Assembly (NCBI GenBank): GCA_004295055.1
Contig: SHNJ01000007.1
Location: 1 to 64,000, forward strand
Origin: Alphaproteobacteria bacterium
GTDB taxonomy: Bacteria > Pseudomonadota > Alphaproteobacteria > SHNJ01
DNA length: 64,000 nt
Direction: 5' to 3'
Position 1 is the stretch's first letter; every line of letters begins with the position of its first letter. The notes under the pieces were generated by a model. The model made no database searches and was not told the origin of the DNA. It worked only from the letters and a program-made list of their open reading frames with translations. A program made the position numbers and the translations under genes. This document shows, piece by piece, positions 9,767-17,469 of the stretch.

Positions 9767-9855
9767 ACCGGCCTCCCTAGATTGCTGCCGTTATGTGTAA
9801 CGGCTAATAATGTATTAGTCAATCTTGGGTTGTGGCCGGTATAGCTAGCACAAAA

Positions 9856-10068
9856 TTATTTAGGCGCGTTTTTCTTAATATTTGCGTCCTTCTGCCGGGC
9901 GGCACGCAAGGTATCCATTATCTTGCTTAAACGACCTAAATAAATATTCATGGTTAAAGGTGAAAGAGGGGAATATTCTCCATCTTGTTCCATGTTCTTT
10001 GTTTCTTTTATAGCCAGTTCCCAAATTCGCCGGCCGATGCGATAAGCATTCAAGACGCGGTGCAGCAA
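9856..10068 (-). CDS. Small hypothetical protein, 70 aa
   Basis: This is an open frame of 70 residues, basic at both ends and predicted mostly helical. It begins at a TTG with no convincing ribosome-binding site; an internal ATG would leave about 45 residues. It lies upstream of the RDD gene on the same strand, 89 bases away. It could be a short accessory gene or the remnant of a longer one. No family recognised. Confidence 0.3.
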   Translation of the reverse strand: MLHRVLNAYRIGRRIWELAIKETKNMEQDGEYSPLSPLTMNIYLGRLSKIMDTLRAARQKDANIKKNAPK

Positions 10069-10165
10069 ATGCGGGTGGTTTATGGTTTATGCGAGGATTG
10101 ATTTATCGATATAACAACTGTAGATTGTTATGAATATTAAGACTGAATGTTTCGGAGATATTAAT

Positions 10166-10732
10166 ATGAAAAGCTCTTTCGTTTCCATTGTTCTATTTTT
10201 AGGAATAATTTTTCTCACTCTTTCCACATCCTTTGCAGAAGAAAGCAAGCCGGAAATTGAAAATGGGATTGCATCACCAAATCAAATCCCTTTACATCAG
10301 CTGTGTCCTAATTTACCCGATAATCAAGATGCAACGGATAAAGCATACAACGATATCCGCTGCAGTTGCAGAGAAAAGTATAAAGACTTAATCGATTCTT
10401 CGGGCTTGGGTAATATGAAAGAAGGAAACAACCAATATGCTTCGTGCATAAAAGATAATATCGTCAATTTGTCAAAAGATTTCTTTCTTGAGAAAGAGTA
10501 TTCAAGAAAAGAGTTTTTATACAATTTAGAAAATTCAGAATCTAATTATCGGCGCATAATTAACGGGATTTTTTCTCAAAATAAATCCTGCAGACCTTAT
10601 TGCGGAATGGATATGGAGGTCTTCGCCTCTGTCCTCGCATTTCAATTTAATGAATCTTTGCTATATCAATTTGTTCAACTTAGAGTTAGAGAAAATATGG
10701 GTGTGCCAAAGTTGGAGGCACACCCAAAATAA
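10166..10732 (+). CDS. Exported Cys-containing hypothetical protein (candidate periplasmic immunity protein for E1)
   Basis: This is a 188-residue protein with a clear signal peptide: a short basic start (MKSSF), a hydrophobic core of about 15 residues and a cleavage-like site after SFA. I chose the ATG at 10166, preceded by GGAG, over an in-frame ATG 36 bases upstream that would bury the signal. The mature part has several cysteines (CPNL, CSCRE, CIKDN, CRPYCG) fitting disulfides in the periplasm. It converges with the E1 gene, leaving 8 bases between them. E1 ends in a muramidase-like domain, so a periplasmic partner is a natural lysozyme-inhibitor candidate. This is inferred from position and localisation. 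Confidence 0.65.
   Translation: MKSSFVSIVLFLGIIFLTLSTSFAEESKPEIENGIASPNQIPLHQLCPNLPDNQDATDKAYNDIRCSCREKYKDLIDSSGLGNMKEGNNQYASCIKDNIVNLSKDFFLEKEYSRKEFLYNLENSESNYRRIINGIFSQNKSCRPYCGMDMEVFASVLAFQFNESLLYQFVQLRVRENMGVPKLEAHPK
10699..10725. terminator. Perfect 9-bp hairpin at the convergent gene ends
   Basis: GGGTGTGCC (10699-10707) and GGCACACCC (10717-10725) form a perfect stem with a 9-base loop inside the last codons of the exported-protein gene. T-rich sequence follows on the plus strand about 15 bases later. The spacing is long for a classical terminator, so this is a tentative call. Confidence 0.35.
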
Positions 10733-10740
10733 GATTTGTA

Positions 10741-12456
10741 TTATTTTTTCTTATTTAATTTTCTATCATAGATATTAGATGGATTGCTTGGGCGGAAAGA
10801 ATCCACGCGTGGTAGCCAGCCCGGATTGTATTTATATTCTGGCTGAGATTTATAATAGTCGCGCCTGGCATCTGCCAATGCCTCCAAATATTCATTTGTT
10901 CGACCTTCTTTGTTAATCTGGTTTAATGCACCAATCGTATTCTTTCCAAGAACTCCAGGCACGCCTAAGTTTGCATCTGGAATAACCTTCTTAATTGCCT
11001 GCTCAGTCATTCCATAAACAGCGGGTGGTTTTGACATAACATAGGCATCAAAAAGAGCGGCTCGCATTTTGGGATCTTCAATCTCATCAAGTCTTTTATC
11101 GTAGTAATATTCATTACGGTAAATGGTTCTAATTTGATCGTCGCTCAAGTCCTTTACATCAGTTGGCCACTCGGTGGCGTTGACATCTTTACGTTTGAGC
11201 CAAAGTTTATAGGCTCCAGTACTAATGCCTTTTTGGGTGGGGCCTCCTTTATCTTGCTCTTTTGGTCGATCAGAAAATCCTCCTTCATTGCCTTTTATTA
11301 TTGGTAATACTTCGTCAAATCTTGCCTCATCTTCTGTTGAAGGGTTTTTCTTACCAGAGAGAGTCGGCGGAGGGGAATTATTGGAATTTGGCCCTTGCTG
11401 CCAATTGCCTTTATCATCCAGGGTTTCACCGCGCGCCTGGCGTTCGTTCATCTCCTTCAATTGTTGTTGCAGCCAGCTATCTTGTGATGGGGCGGTCGGG
11501 TTCTTAAACGGCGGCATGGCCGGACCATAAGTTTCCTGCGGCATTTGATCGGCGCCAGGCATCGGGGGGCCATATTCTTCGGCATTGGCAGTATTTGCGC
11601 CGCCTGCCGCGCCGTTGGCGACGCTGCCAAGCAAGTTGAGGGCTGTTCCGGCTTTTTCACCGCCAAGGCCAGTCGCGCCTGCAACCGTTCCTGCGAGGTT
11701 AGCGCCTTTGCCAATCAGTTCCATAACCGCCCCGACCCCCGGGATAAAGCCGAGCGCTTGGCCGATGCCGCTGCCCAAGAATCCCGCCGCTTGATTGACC
11801 AATGTGCTAGCGGTGTTTTTGACATCGCCCATAAAGTCGCCATAGGATTGTTCAGGCTTCGGTTCCGGCATATGTTCCACAAACTGCGGTGCGTTATCTT
11901 TGATCTGACCGAAGGCATAATCTTTGTATGCATTGTGCCAGTTGCGGCTCAATTGTGCGCCGGTGGTATTGTCCTCGGTTTCCGGGAAACTGGGTAAATA
12001 TCGCGCATCCTGCGCCGGTTGGATGTTCCACCGCGTCAGCCAATCATTTTGTCCGGCATCGTCGTTCCAAGGCTTAGGGAACAGGGTGGTTGGACCAAAA
12101 TCGCCCGACAATGGCGGGCGGGGGCGTTGCGGCGGCTTTTCCCAAATTCCGCCATCTTCCGGCCAGCCGTAATCGGTGGTTTCGGGAAACGTCGGCGTGG
12201 GATCGGGATAACCGGCCATCGTCGGTTTTGGCCGGGTGAATACCTGGCTAAGACCTGAAATCAAATCCAGGACCGGATATCCGCTGTTAGGCAGCGTTAC
12301 CGGCTGCGGCATGGGTTGTGGTCTGGGCGTTGCCACAAGCGGCGTCATAAGATTGTTGGCATCATAGGAATTGAATCCTGGCCCGAACCCGGCGTCGGGG
12401 TTGGCGGGGCGGCCGGCGCCAAATATAAAGTCGCCGGGAGGTTTTCTGTAGAACAT
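10741..12456 (-). CDS. Modular effector-like protein E1 with C-terminal GH108-type muramidase domain
   Basis: This is a 571-residue protein starting at the ATG at 12456 behind GAGGAA. The N-terminal module begins MFYRKPPGDFIFGAG and is shared with the genes at 14095 and 17438. It is Pro-rich, then contains a Gly/Ala-rich hydrophobic segment near residues 235-295 that could insert in a membrane. A PMPPFKNP linker follows. The last ~190 residues carry a GH108-like lysozyme domain, with NEGGFSD (probable catalytic Glu), GGPTQKGIS and later DAYVMSKPP, followed by a peptidoglycan-binding-3-like end (GVLGKNTIGALN). This should cleave the glycan backbone of peptidoglycan. No signal peptide is seen, so delivery needs a secretion system not visible here. 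Phage endolysins use the same domain, but the N-terminal module argues against a plain endolysin. Confidence 0.75.
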   Translation of the reverse strand: MFYRKPPGDFIFGAGRPANPDAGFGPGFNSYDANNLMTPLVATPRPQPMPQPVTLPNSGYPVLDLISGLSQVFTRPKPTMAGYPDPTPTFPETTDYGWPEDGGIWEKPPQRPRPPLSGDFGPTTLFPKPWNDDAGQNDWLTRWNIQPAQDARYLPSFPETEDNTTGAQLSRNWHNAYKDYAFGQIKDNAPQFVEHMPEPKPEQSYGDFMGDVKNTASTLVNQAAGFLGSGIGQALGFIPGVGAVMELIGKGANLAGTVAGATGLGGEKAGTALNLLGSVANGAAGGANTANAEEYGPPMPGADQMPQETYGPAMPPFKNPTAPSQDSWLQQQLKEMNERQARGETLDDKGNWQQGPNSNNSPPPTLSGKKNPSTEDEARFDEVLPIIKGNEGGFSDRPKEQDKGGPTQKGISTGAYKLWLKRKDVNATEWPTDVKDLSDDQIRTIYRNEYYYDKRLDEIEDPKMRAALFDAYVMSKPPAVYGMTEQAIKKVIPDANLGVPGVLGKNTIGALNQINKEGRTNEYLEALADARRDYYKSQPEYKYNPGWLPRVDSFRPSNPSNIYDRKLNKKK

Positions 12457-12488
12457 GTGATTTTCCTCTATAAAGGTTGTTTGCGCAC

Positions 12489-12576
12489 AAAAAAATCCGC
12501 CCCGACATGCGTCGTGCGGACGTAAAAAACCCGCTTCGCCAGAGGCGTAGCAGGTGATTTTTGACCCGTCGGTCAA
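12489..12576 (-). terminator. E1 leader with covarying hairpin and two intrinsic terminators before the gene
   Basis: In transcript order (decreasing coordinates) there is a hairpin with TTGACC/GGTCAA arms (12561-12576). Next comes a GC-rich stem (12530-12554) followed by a six-T run, then a second stem with TCCGC/GCGGA outer and CGAC/GTCG inner arms (12496-12520) followed by seven Ts. The E1 start codon is 33 bases further on. Terminators placed between promoter and gene imply attenuation or antitermination. The E2 and E3 leaders have the same plan. Confidence 0.6.
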
Positions 12577-12580
12577 ATGA

Positions 12581-12594
12581 TTACACTTATGTAA
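12581..12594. promoter_or_regulatory. Dyad operator candidate upstream of E1
   Basis: TTACA-CTTA-TGTAA forms an inverted repeat immediately downstream of the predicted -10 box of E1, where it would overlap the transcription start. The E2 promoter has a longer version (16202-16219) at the equivalent position. The regulator is unknown. Confidence 0.45.
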
Positions 12595-12604
12595 GTATGG
12601 CAAA

Positions 12605-12633
12605 AATGTACTACAAAAGTTTCACAAAGTCAA
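12605..12633 (-). promoter_or_regulatory. Predicted sigma70 promoter of E1
   Basis: On the minus strand TTGACT (12633-12628) and TACATT (12610-12605) are 17 bases apart. The equivalent position upstream of E2 has TTGAAT and TAGGAT, also 17 apart, with a similar spacer, and E3 has TTGACA and TACAAA at 17. The conserved spacing across three paralogues supports the call. Confidence 0.55.
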
Positions 12634-12767
12634 GTTTTTGCCGGCGAATTTTGGCGGAAATCGGCTTCAACTTATTGATGCTATTCAGAAAAAATATTTT
12701 TTGGAACTAGATACACTTTTGATAAGTTTTATAAGTTGCACCATTTTACTTAGCGCGGAGTCATGCA

Positions 12768-13175
12768 CCAATACCACTTCGCCTTTCGGCATTTTTCTCC
12801 GGCCATAATAGCAAAAGGCGAACTGGCGGGAAATGGCTGGAGAAAAGGGGCTATAGTTTTTTAAAAATCGGAGAGAATGCGGGCTTATGTGCGCGGCAGA
12901 GAATGGAATAGGGCAGCAAGCGTTTGAAATCTTGTCTCAATTCCGCCGATTACGCGAACCCGCCAACTGTCTCGAAACTAGATGGCGGTGGTCGGAGTGC
13001 AGCATGATGAATTCTCTCGATCTATAGGCCGGATTCGCTGCGAACAGGGAAAATAACAGAGAATTTTGGCGGTTTAGGCCGGGAGGAGGGCGATTAGCGG
13101 ATAAATTGGCTGGAATTGCAGATATTTAAAATAGTACAACCACAAATTCCCTAGAAAAATAACAGGGAATTTTTA
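12768..13175. repeat. Dispersed intergenic repeat, copy B
   Basis: A full-length copy of the ~400-base repeat, direct with respect to copy A. It shares with A the middle block containing GATGAATTCTCTCG and AACAGGGAAAATAAC and ends in an AATTCCCT...ACAGGGAATTT inverted pair. It ends about 40 bases before the second RDD gene, separating the E1 cassette from the E2 cassette. Confidence 0.8.
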
Positions 13176-13214
13176 TAATGGAGCAGGGATTTTTTATTGC
13201 TGAAGGAGGATAAT

Positions 13215-14084
13215 GTGTCTGCGATTAACTGGAGAAGATTGCTTGCTTGGCAATTAGATTGGATATTGTGTGTTATATTTATTCAAATAGTTGCTAATTT
13301 TTTTTCTATTAAGCAACTTCAATCAGCAATTATTCCAAATACTGGCCTTCATTTAGATCTTATTTTGGGTCTTACTATAACCACTCATATTTTATCTCTA
13401 AGTGTGCCATCAATCGATATGCTTATACCTATAGCCTTTTTCTTACTATACCGTTCTGCTATGGAATCCTCAAAGCAGCAAGGAAGTCTAGGGCATATGT
13501 TTTTTGGGTTGAAGGTGACAAACAGCCTTAATAATCGGGTATCTTTTCTTGTGTCTATATGGAGAAATTTTTTAATTTTTATTTCTTCTATTGTTTTGTT
13601 TTTAGATTGCTGGAAATCACTTCGTTCTACTTCAACATGGCATGATCGCGTTACGAAGACCAGAACCATAGAGTCATCATCAGAGTTAAAGTTTTATCGC
13701 GGGTTGCTAATAACTTATATATGTTCATTTGGTTATTTAGCGATTATCACAGAAAAAACGCGACATTATGTAGAGTGGCTTAGCCAATATACAGACGCTA
13801 TGAATTCAGAGGAAATTCAACGGCAGGCTAATCTAATAAAACTATTCAATATATTGTGTGATGGGGTATTATATATGGCAGCGTTTATAGTTGCTATAAG
13901 CCTTTTCTATTTACTGAAAAGTTTGATGCAGAATCGGAGCAAAACATTGGTATTGCAGCAAGAAGCCTACCTGGCTTTGGCCGTATTTTTATGCCCTCCG
14001 ATAGCTTCCATTATGCTGGGAGCGTTTTCTTTATATATTTTATATGAACAAAATCAGGCCTTGATAAATTCAATACCTAATTAG
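13215..14084 (+). CDS. RDD-family integral membrane protein (candidate immunity protein for E2)
   Basis: This is a 289-residue multi-spanning membrane protein with the RDD-type N-terminal motif WRRLLAWQLD. It is related to the protein at 8903-9766 by this start, its length and its hydrophobic profile. I chose the GTG at 13215, which sits 5-6 bases after AAGGAGG; an upstream TTG at 13197 would place that ribosome-binding site inside the gene. It converges on E2 with an 11-base gap. The A+T content is higher than in E2, suggesting a separate origin. A membrane immunity role against E2 is inferred from position. Confidence 0.65.
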   Translation: MSAINWRRLLAWQLDWILCVIFIQIVANFFSIKQLQSAIIPNTGLHLDLILGLTITTHILSLSVPSIDMLIPIAFFLLYRSAMESSKQQGSLGHMFFGLKVTNSLNNRVSFLVSIWRNFLIFISSIVLFLDCWKSLRSTSTWHDRVTKTRTIESSSELKFYRGLLITYICSFGYLAIITEKTRHYVEWLSQYTDAMNSEEIQRQANLIKLFNILCDGVLYMAAFIVAISLFYLLKSLMQNRSKTLVLQQEAYLALAVFLCPPIASIMLGAFSLYILYEQNQALINSIPN

Positions 14085-14094
14085 CTATACATCG

Positions 14095-15993
14095 TTATTT
14101 TTTCTTTGATCCGGGAAGCTTTTCTTTTGCTGGATTATTTTTGAGCGCGTTTATTAATTGACTGCGGGTAAGCTCATTAATGCTGCGATCTCCGACAGAA
14201 ACTATGCCGTCGGATTTACCGTTACCGGCTCTCATTTTTTGATCTAGTTTCTTGATGTTTTCAAGAATGGTTGCGTTCCTATCGTTGCCTGCGTCCTTAT
14301 TTACTTTAATCATGTCATCAATATTTCGTAAATGCTGTTGAAATTCTTTCTCAGTAATTTCATTTGCGATAGGTTTCGCGATCATATCTATAGCTTTAGA
14401 TGTTAAAGGTCCTCCAAGTGCGCCAGCGGCTTCCAGAGACCAATCCAAAGTTTTGGCTTGAGTAGTCGGAGAAATTTTACGTGGATCAAAAGGAGTCTGT
14501 TGCTGAAGTGGATTCTGATTGTCCATATCTTTCGGCATCTCCGGCCCATATTCCTTAGGTTCCGGTTTCGGCGCGGGCAGCGGCGGACGATTCGGATCGA
14601 ACGGCGAAGGCGGCATTTGATCTTTCGGCCAGCTTGGATAAGGCGGATTAGGAAGATTTAATTCGGACCCTTCTGTCGCCTGATCGAATCTTTTTTCCTG
14701 CAACGGCGGTATTTGAATTTCATCATTGAATTCGGCGGGACGTGGAACGCCGAGCGCTTCATACGGATCGAGTCCCGCAGATTCCGCTTCATCCATTTTG
14801 CGCCAGATTTGTTCGGGCGAAGGAAAATATTCGCCGGGCTTGATATCGAATTTAGGATCGAAAACAGGTGTTTGTTGCATCTGATCGGCGTTGGGCATCG
14901 GAGGGCCGTATTCCTCGCCACTTCCCGCACTTGCGCCGCCCACTGCGCCGTCGGCGACGCTGCCAAGCAAGTTGAGGGCTGTACCGGCTTTCTCACCGCC
15001 CAGGCCAGTTGCACCCGCGACCGTGCCAGCGATATTGGCCGCATTACCGATCAGTTCCATGACCGCGCCCATACCAGGAATAAAATTCAGGGCTTGACCG
15101 AGTCCGCTACCCAATAATCCTGCGCCTTTGTTGAGCAAAGTGCTCGCTACGTTCTGCATCTCGCCCATGAAATCGCCATAGGATTGCTGCGGCTGCGGTT
15201 GTGGCGCATGTTCAATAAATTGCGGCGCGTTTTCTTGGATTCTATCGAACGCATATTGTTTATAAGCGTCATGCCAGTTGCGGCTAATTTGCGCGCCGGT
15301 ACTGTTATCCTCCATACCGGGATAATCCGGTAAATACCGCGCATCTTGCGCCGGTTGGATTCCCCAGCGATCCAGCCATTTGTTTTGTCCGTCATCATCT
15401 CTCCAGGCCGGGTCGAAAGCATCCGCTAGCGAAAATCCGGGTTGCGGTTTTGGTTCTCTGACAATGGCATAATCAACATCAGGCTGTCCCAACAAAGGCT
15501 GCGGAAATTTTCTCAGCGGCGGGCTTGGACGTTCATCCATCGGATAGCGTTTGATCGGCTTGCCCCATTCGTCATATTCGACGGGACGATCTGCCACCCA
15601 GCCAAAGTCGTTGCTAGGGCCGATGTTAAAGCCCGGATCGATATCAAAAATGTCACCTGGCCTTTTGCGTGGTGGGCCGTAATCGGGGAAATCGCCGCCA
15701 AAGCCGCCTTGCGGCTGCGTTTCGGGAAATGTTGGAGTCGGATCGGGACCGACCATCGTCGGTTTTGGCCGCGTGAATACCTGGCTAAGACCCGAAATCA
15801 AATCCAGCACCGGATATCCGCTGTTAGGCAGCGTTACCGGCTGTGGCATAGGTTGTGGCCTGGGCATTGCCACCAGCGGCGTTATCAGATTGTTGGCATC
15901 ATAGGAATTGAGCCCCGGCCCGAACCCGGCGCCGGGGTTGGCGGGGCGGCCGGCGCCAAATATAAAACTGCCGGGAGGTTTTCTATAGAACAT
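14095..15993 (-). CDS. Modular effector-like protein E2, unknown C-terminal domain
   Basis: This is a 632-residue protein starting at the ATG at 15993 with the same start context as E1. Its first ~80 residues and the Gly/Ala-rich hydrophobic core are nearly identical to E1 even in DNA, showing recent duplication or gene conversion. It also carries an extra Pro-rich insertion (near residues 85-150) and a long Pro-rich region (about 350-510) with repeated PMP and KPEP motifs. The last ~120 residues are not lysozyme-like: predominantly helical, Lys/Asn-rich, ending KLPGSKKK. I cannot assign this domain. The adjacent multi-spanning membrane protein suggests that it acts on membranes or in the periplasm, if it is a toxin. 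Confidence 0.7.
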   Translation of the reverse strand: MFYRKPPGSFIFGAGRPANPGAGFGPGLNSYDANNLITPLVAMPRPQPMPQPVTLPNSGYPVLDLISGLSQVFTRPKPTMVGPDPTPTFPETQPQGGFGGDFPDYGPPRKRPGDIFDIDPGFNIGPSNDFGWVADRPVEYDEWGKPIKRYPMDERPSPPLRKFPQPLLGQPDVDYAIVREPKPQPGFSLADAFDPAWRDDDGQNKWLDRWGIQPAQDARYLPDYPGMEDNSTGAQISRNWHDAYKQYAFDRIQENAPQFIEHAPQPQPQQSYGDFMGEMQNVASTLLNKGAGLLGSGLGQALNFIPGMGAVMELIGNAANIAGTVAGATGLGGEKAGTALNLLGSVADGAVGGASAGSGEEYGPPMPNADQMQQTPVFDPKFDIKPGEYFPSPEQIWRKMDEAESAGLDPYEALGVPRPAEFNDEIQIPPLQEKRFDQATEGSELNLPNPPYPSWPKDQMPPSPFDPNRPPLPAPKPEPKEYGPEMPKDMDNQNPLQQQTPFDPRKISPTTQAKTLDWSLEAAGALGGPLTSKAIDMIAKPIANEITEKEFQQHLRNIDDMIKVNKDAGNDRNATILENIKKLDQKMRAGNGKSDGIVSVGDRSINELTRSQLINALKNNPAKEKLPGSKKK

Positions 15994-16025
15994 GTGATTT
16001 TCCTCTATAAAGGTTGTTTGCGCAC

Positions 16026-16186
16026 AAAAAAACCCTGCTTCGCTAAAGCTACGCAGGGCGCAGTCCGCCCCGACTCGCATCGTGCGGACATCCGCCTTCG
16101 CTTACGCTCCGGCGCGACAAATAAAAAAACCCGCTTCGCCAGAGGCGTAGCAGGTGATTTCCTTTTTAAAATGGCCCGTCGGCCAT
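16026..16186 (-). terminator. E2 leader with covarying hairpin and three terminator-like stems
   Basis: In transcript order there is an ATGGCC/GGCCAT hairpin around the same CGTC core as in E1 (16171-16186). Next comes a GC-rich stem (16130-16154) with seven Ts, then a GTCCGC/GCGGAC stem (16063-16089) without a T-run, then a CCCTGC/GCAGGG stem (16033-16058) with seven Ts. The first hairpin differs from E1 by paired changes that keep base pairing, which indicates selection on RNA structure. Confidence 0.6.
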
Positions 16187-16201
16187 GATGTTTTAAAAAG
16201 C

Positions 16202-16219
16202 GATTACACTTGTGTAATC
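16202..16219. promoter_or_regulatory. Perfect dyad operator upstream of E2
   Basis: GATTACAC-TT-GTGTAATC is a perfect inverted repeat with 8-base arms. It lies 9 bases downstream of the predicted -10 box, a typical repressor position. The core TTACA-N4-TGTAA is shared with the E1 upstream region. Confidence 0.55.
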
Positions 16220-16227
16220 ATGACAAA

Positions 16228-16256
16228 ATCCTACCATAAAAGTTTCGCAGATTCAA
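16228..16256 (-). promoter_or_regulatory. Predicted sigma70 promoter of E2
   Basis: Minus-strand TTGAAT (16256-16251) and TAGGAT (16233-16228) are 17 bases apart. The spacer (GCGAAACTTTTATGG part) resembles the E1 spacer (GTGAAACTTTTGTAG part), and the dyad operator follows directly. Confidence 0.5.
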
Positions 16257-16383
16257 GTTATGCCGGAAAATTTTGATGGAAACTAAGGTCAAACCATGGG
16301 TGCGGTTCAGAAAAAATATTTTTCGGGGTGGATACAGTTTTTAATAAGCGGAAAAAATTTTGTACATGACTACATGTTTGGTA

Positions 16384-16580
16384 GGGCGGTGGTTGGAGTC
16401 GCGTGCGCGGTTTTCTCTCCTGCACGGTTCAAAATACCCTGGTAACAGGGAAAATAACAGAGAATTTGGGTGGTTTTGGTTGGGCAGAAGGCGAACGGCG
16501 GAGAAAAAGCGCGTGATTGCGGTGCGTTAGGACCGCAAGCTGGCGGATTCCCTAAGAAAAGATCAGGGAATTTTTTGTAG
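16384..16580. repeat. Dispersed intergenic repeat, partial copy C
   Basis: This is a shortened copy that lacks the first ~200 bases of the family. It shares with copy D a variant middle block (GCGTGCGCGGTTTTCTCTCC, then ACCCTGGTAACAGGGAAAA) not found in A or B. It ends with a TTCCCT...CAGGGAATTTT inverted pair, just after the 3' end of the E3 partner gene. Confidence 0.75.
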
Positions 16581-16602
16581 ATAGCAGGGAAAGCTTAGCT
16601 TA

Positions 16603-17469
16603 TTAATGGCAGCTTAGTTCTGCGCCGTAATCAGGAGCCGAATTAATTTCTGAGATATATTTTTGTAGAGATGTATAGGTCAAAGGTATTTCATACATAT
16701 CATCTATATAGGTATTTTCATTGAAATTTGATTGGGACGCTGTTGCCCTAGCTTCATCTAATAAATACTTGATGCGTTCATCATTATTAAATGACTCTGG
16801 AGTAAAGTTTTCCGACACATAACGGAAATCACGCATATGTTTGGCGGCAAGCGCGGCGAAAATAGATCTATTTTGCACATCTTTAAATTCCGGCGGTTGG
16901 ATCTTTACATAATTATCCGTGCTCACAATAAAATACATTGGCACTGCTTCACGCCTTGCTCCAAAACCGTAATTGATAGAATAGGGAATAATATTATCTT
17001 TCATCCTGGATGAGGATGTTCTGGTTTCACCGTTTGCGATACATTTATCCGTAACAACATAATTGTTCCAATAATTCTGTGCACCACAATTAGATATGAC
17101 TGAAACAACAACAGCATTTTTTTGGATTGGCGTAATTTGTAAAAACTTCCGCTGCTTTAAGTAATCTTTCAAATTGGGTATAATGCCACCAAAAGTGCAG
17201 CCTCTAATATTCATTTGGTTTAGAGTATTTCCCAACTTGTCTTGCAGCACAATAGAGCCCGTATACTCTGTATTATCCTTCGCTTTTATATAATACAGGT
17301 TAAAATTCAGTTTGTTGTATTGCATTTCTTCGGTGAAGTTAACCACCCATTTTCGTTTTTCCGGTGCAGCATATGCTAAATTACAGTAGCCTATAATAGC
17401 CATCACAATTAGCAAACTGAGAGTGGGTTTAAAGAGCCTATTGTTTAGATATTTCTTTGTCACGGGCAT
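16603..17469 (-). CDS. Exported hypothetical protein, candidate immunity partner of E3
   Basis: This is a 288-residue protein starting at the ATG at 17469, behind GGAGATATTA. That start overlaps the last 32 bases of E3, so the two genes are translationally coupled. The N-terminus has a basic stretch and a hydrophobic core (LSLLIVMAIIG) with a cleavage-like AYA site, predicting export to the periplasm. The mature part holds a few cysteines (RGCTFGG, SNCGAQ, TDKCIAN) and ends ELSCH. No known family. E3 ends in a lysozyme-like domain, so an exported coupled protein fits a peptidoglycan-hydrolase inhibitor. That function is inferred, not seen. Confidence 0.65.
   Translation of the reverse strand: MPVTKKYLNNRLFKPTLSLLIVMAIIGYCNLAYAAPEKRKWVVNFTEEMQYNKLNFNLYYIKAKDNTEYTGSIVLQDKLGNTLNQMNIRGCTFGGIIPNLKDYLKQRKFLQITPIQKNAVVVSVISNCGAQNYWNNYVVTDKCIANGETRTSSSRMKDNIIPYSINYGFGARREAVPMYFIVSTDNYVKIQPPEFKDVQNRSIFAALAAKHMRDFRYVSENFTPESFNNDERIKYLLDEARATASQSNFNENTYIDDMYEIPLTYTSLQKYISEINSAPDYGAELSCH

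Noticed and set aside
10741-12456. Phage endolysin or tail lysozyme
   Set aside because: No holin or tail genes are near, and the N-terminal module is shared with proteins having other C-termini.
8444-13175. Repeats A-D as insertion sequences or CRISPR-like arrays
   Set aside because: No transposase, no target-site duplications seen and no regular short spacing; only four long dispersed copies.
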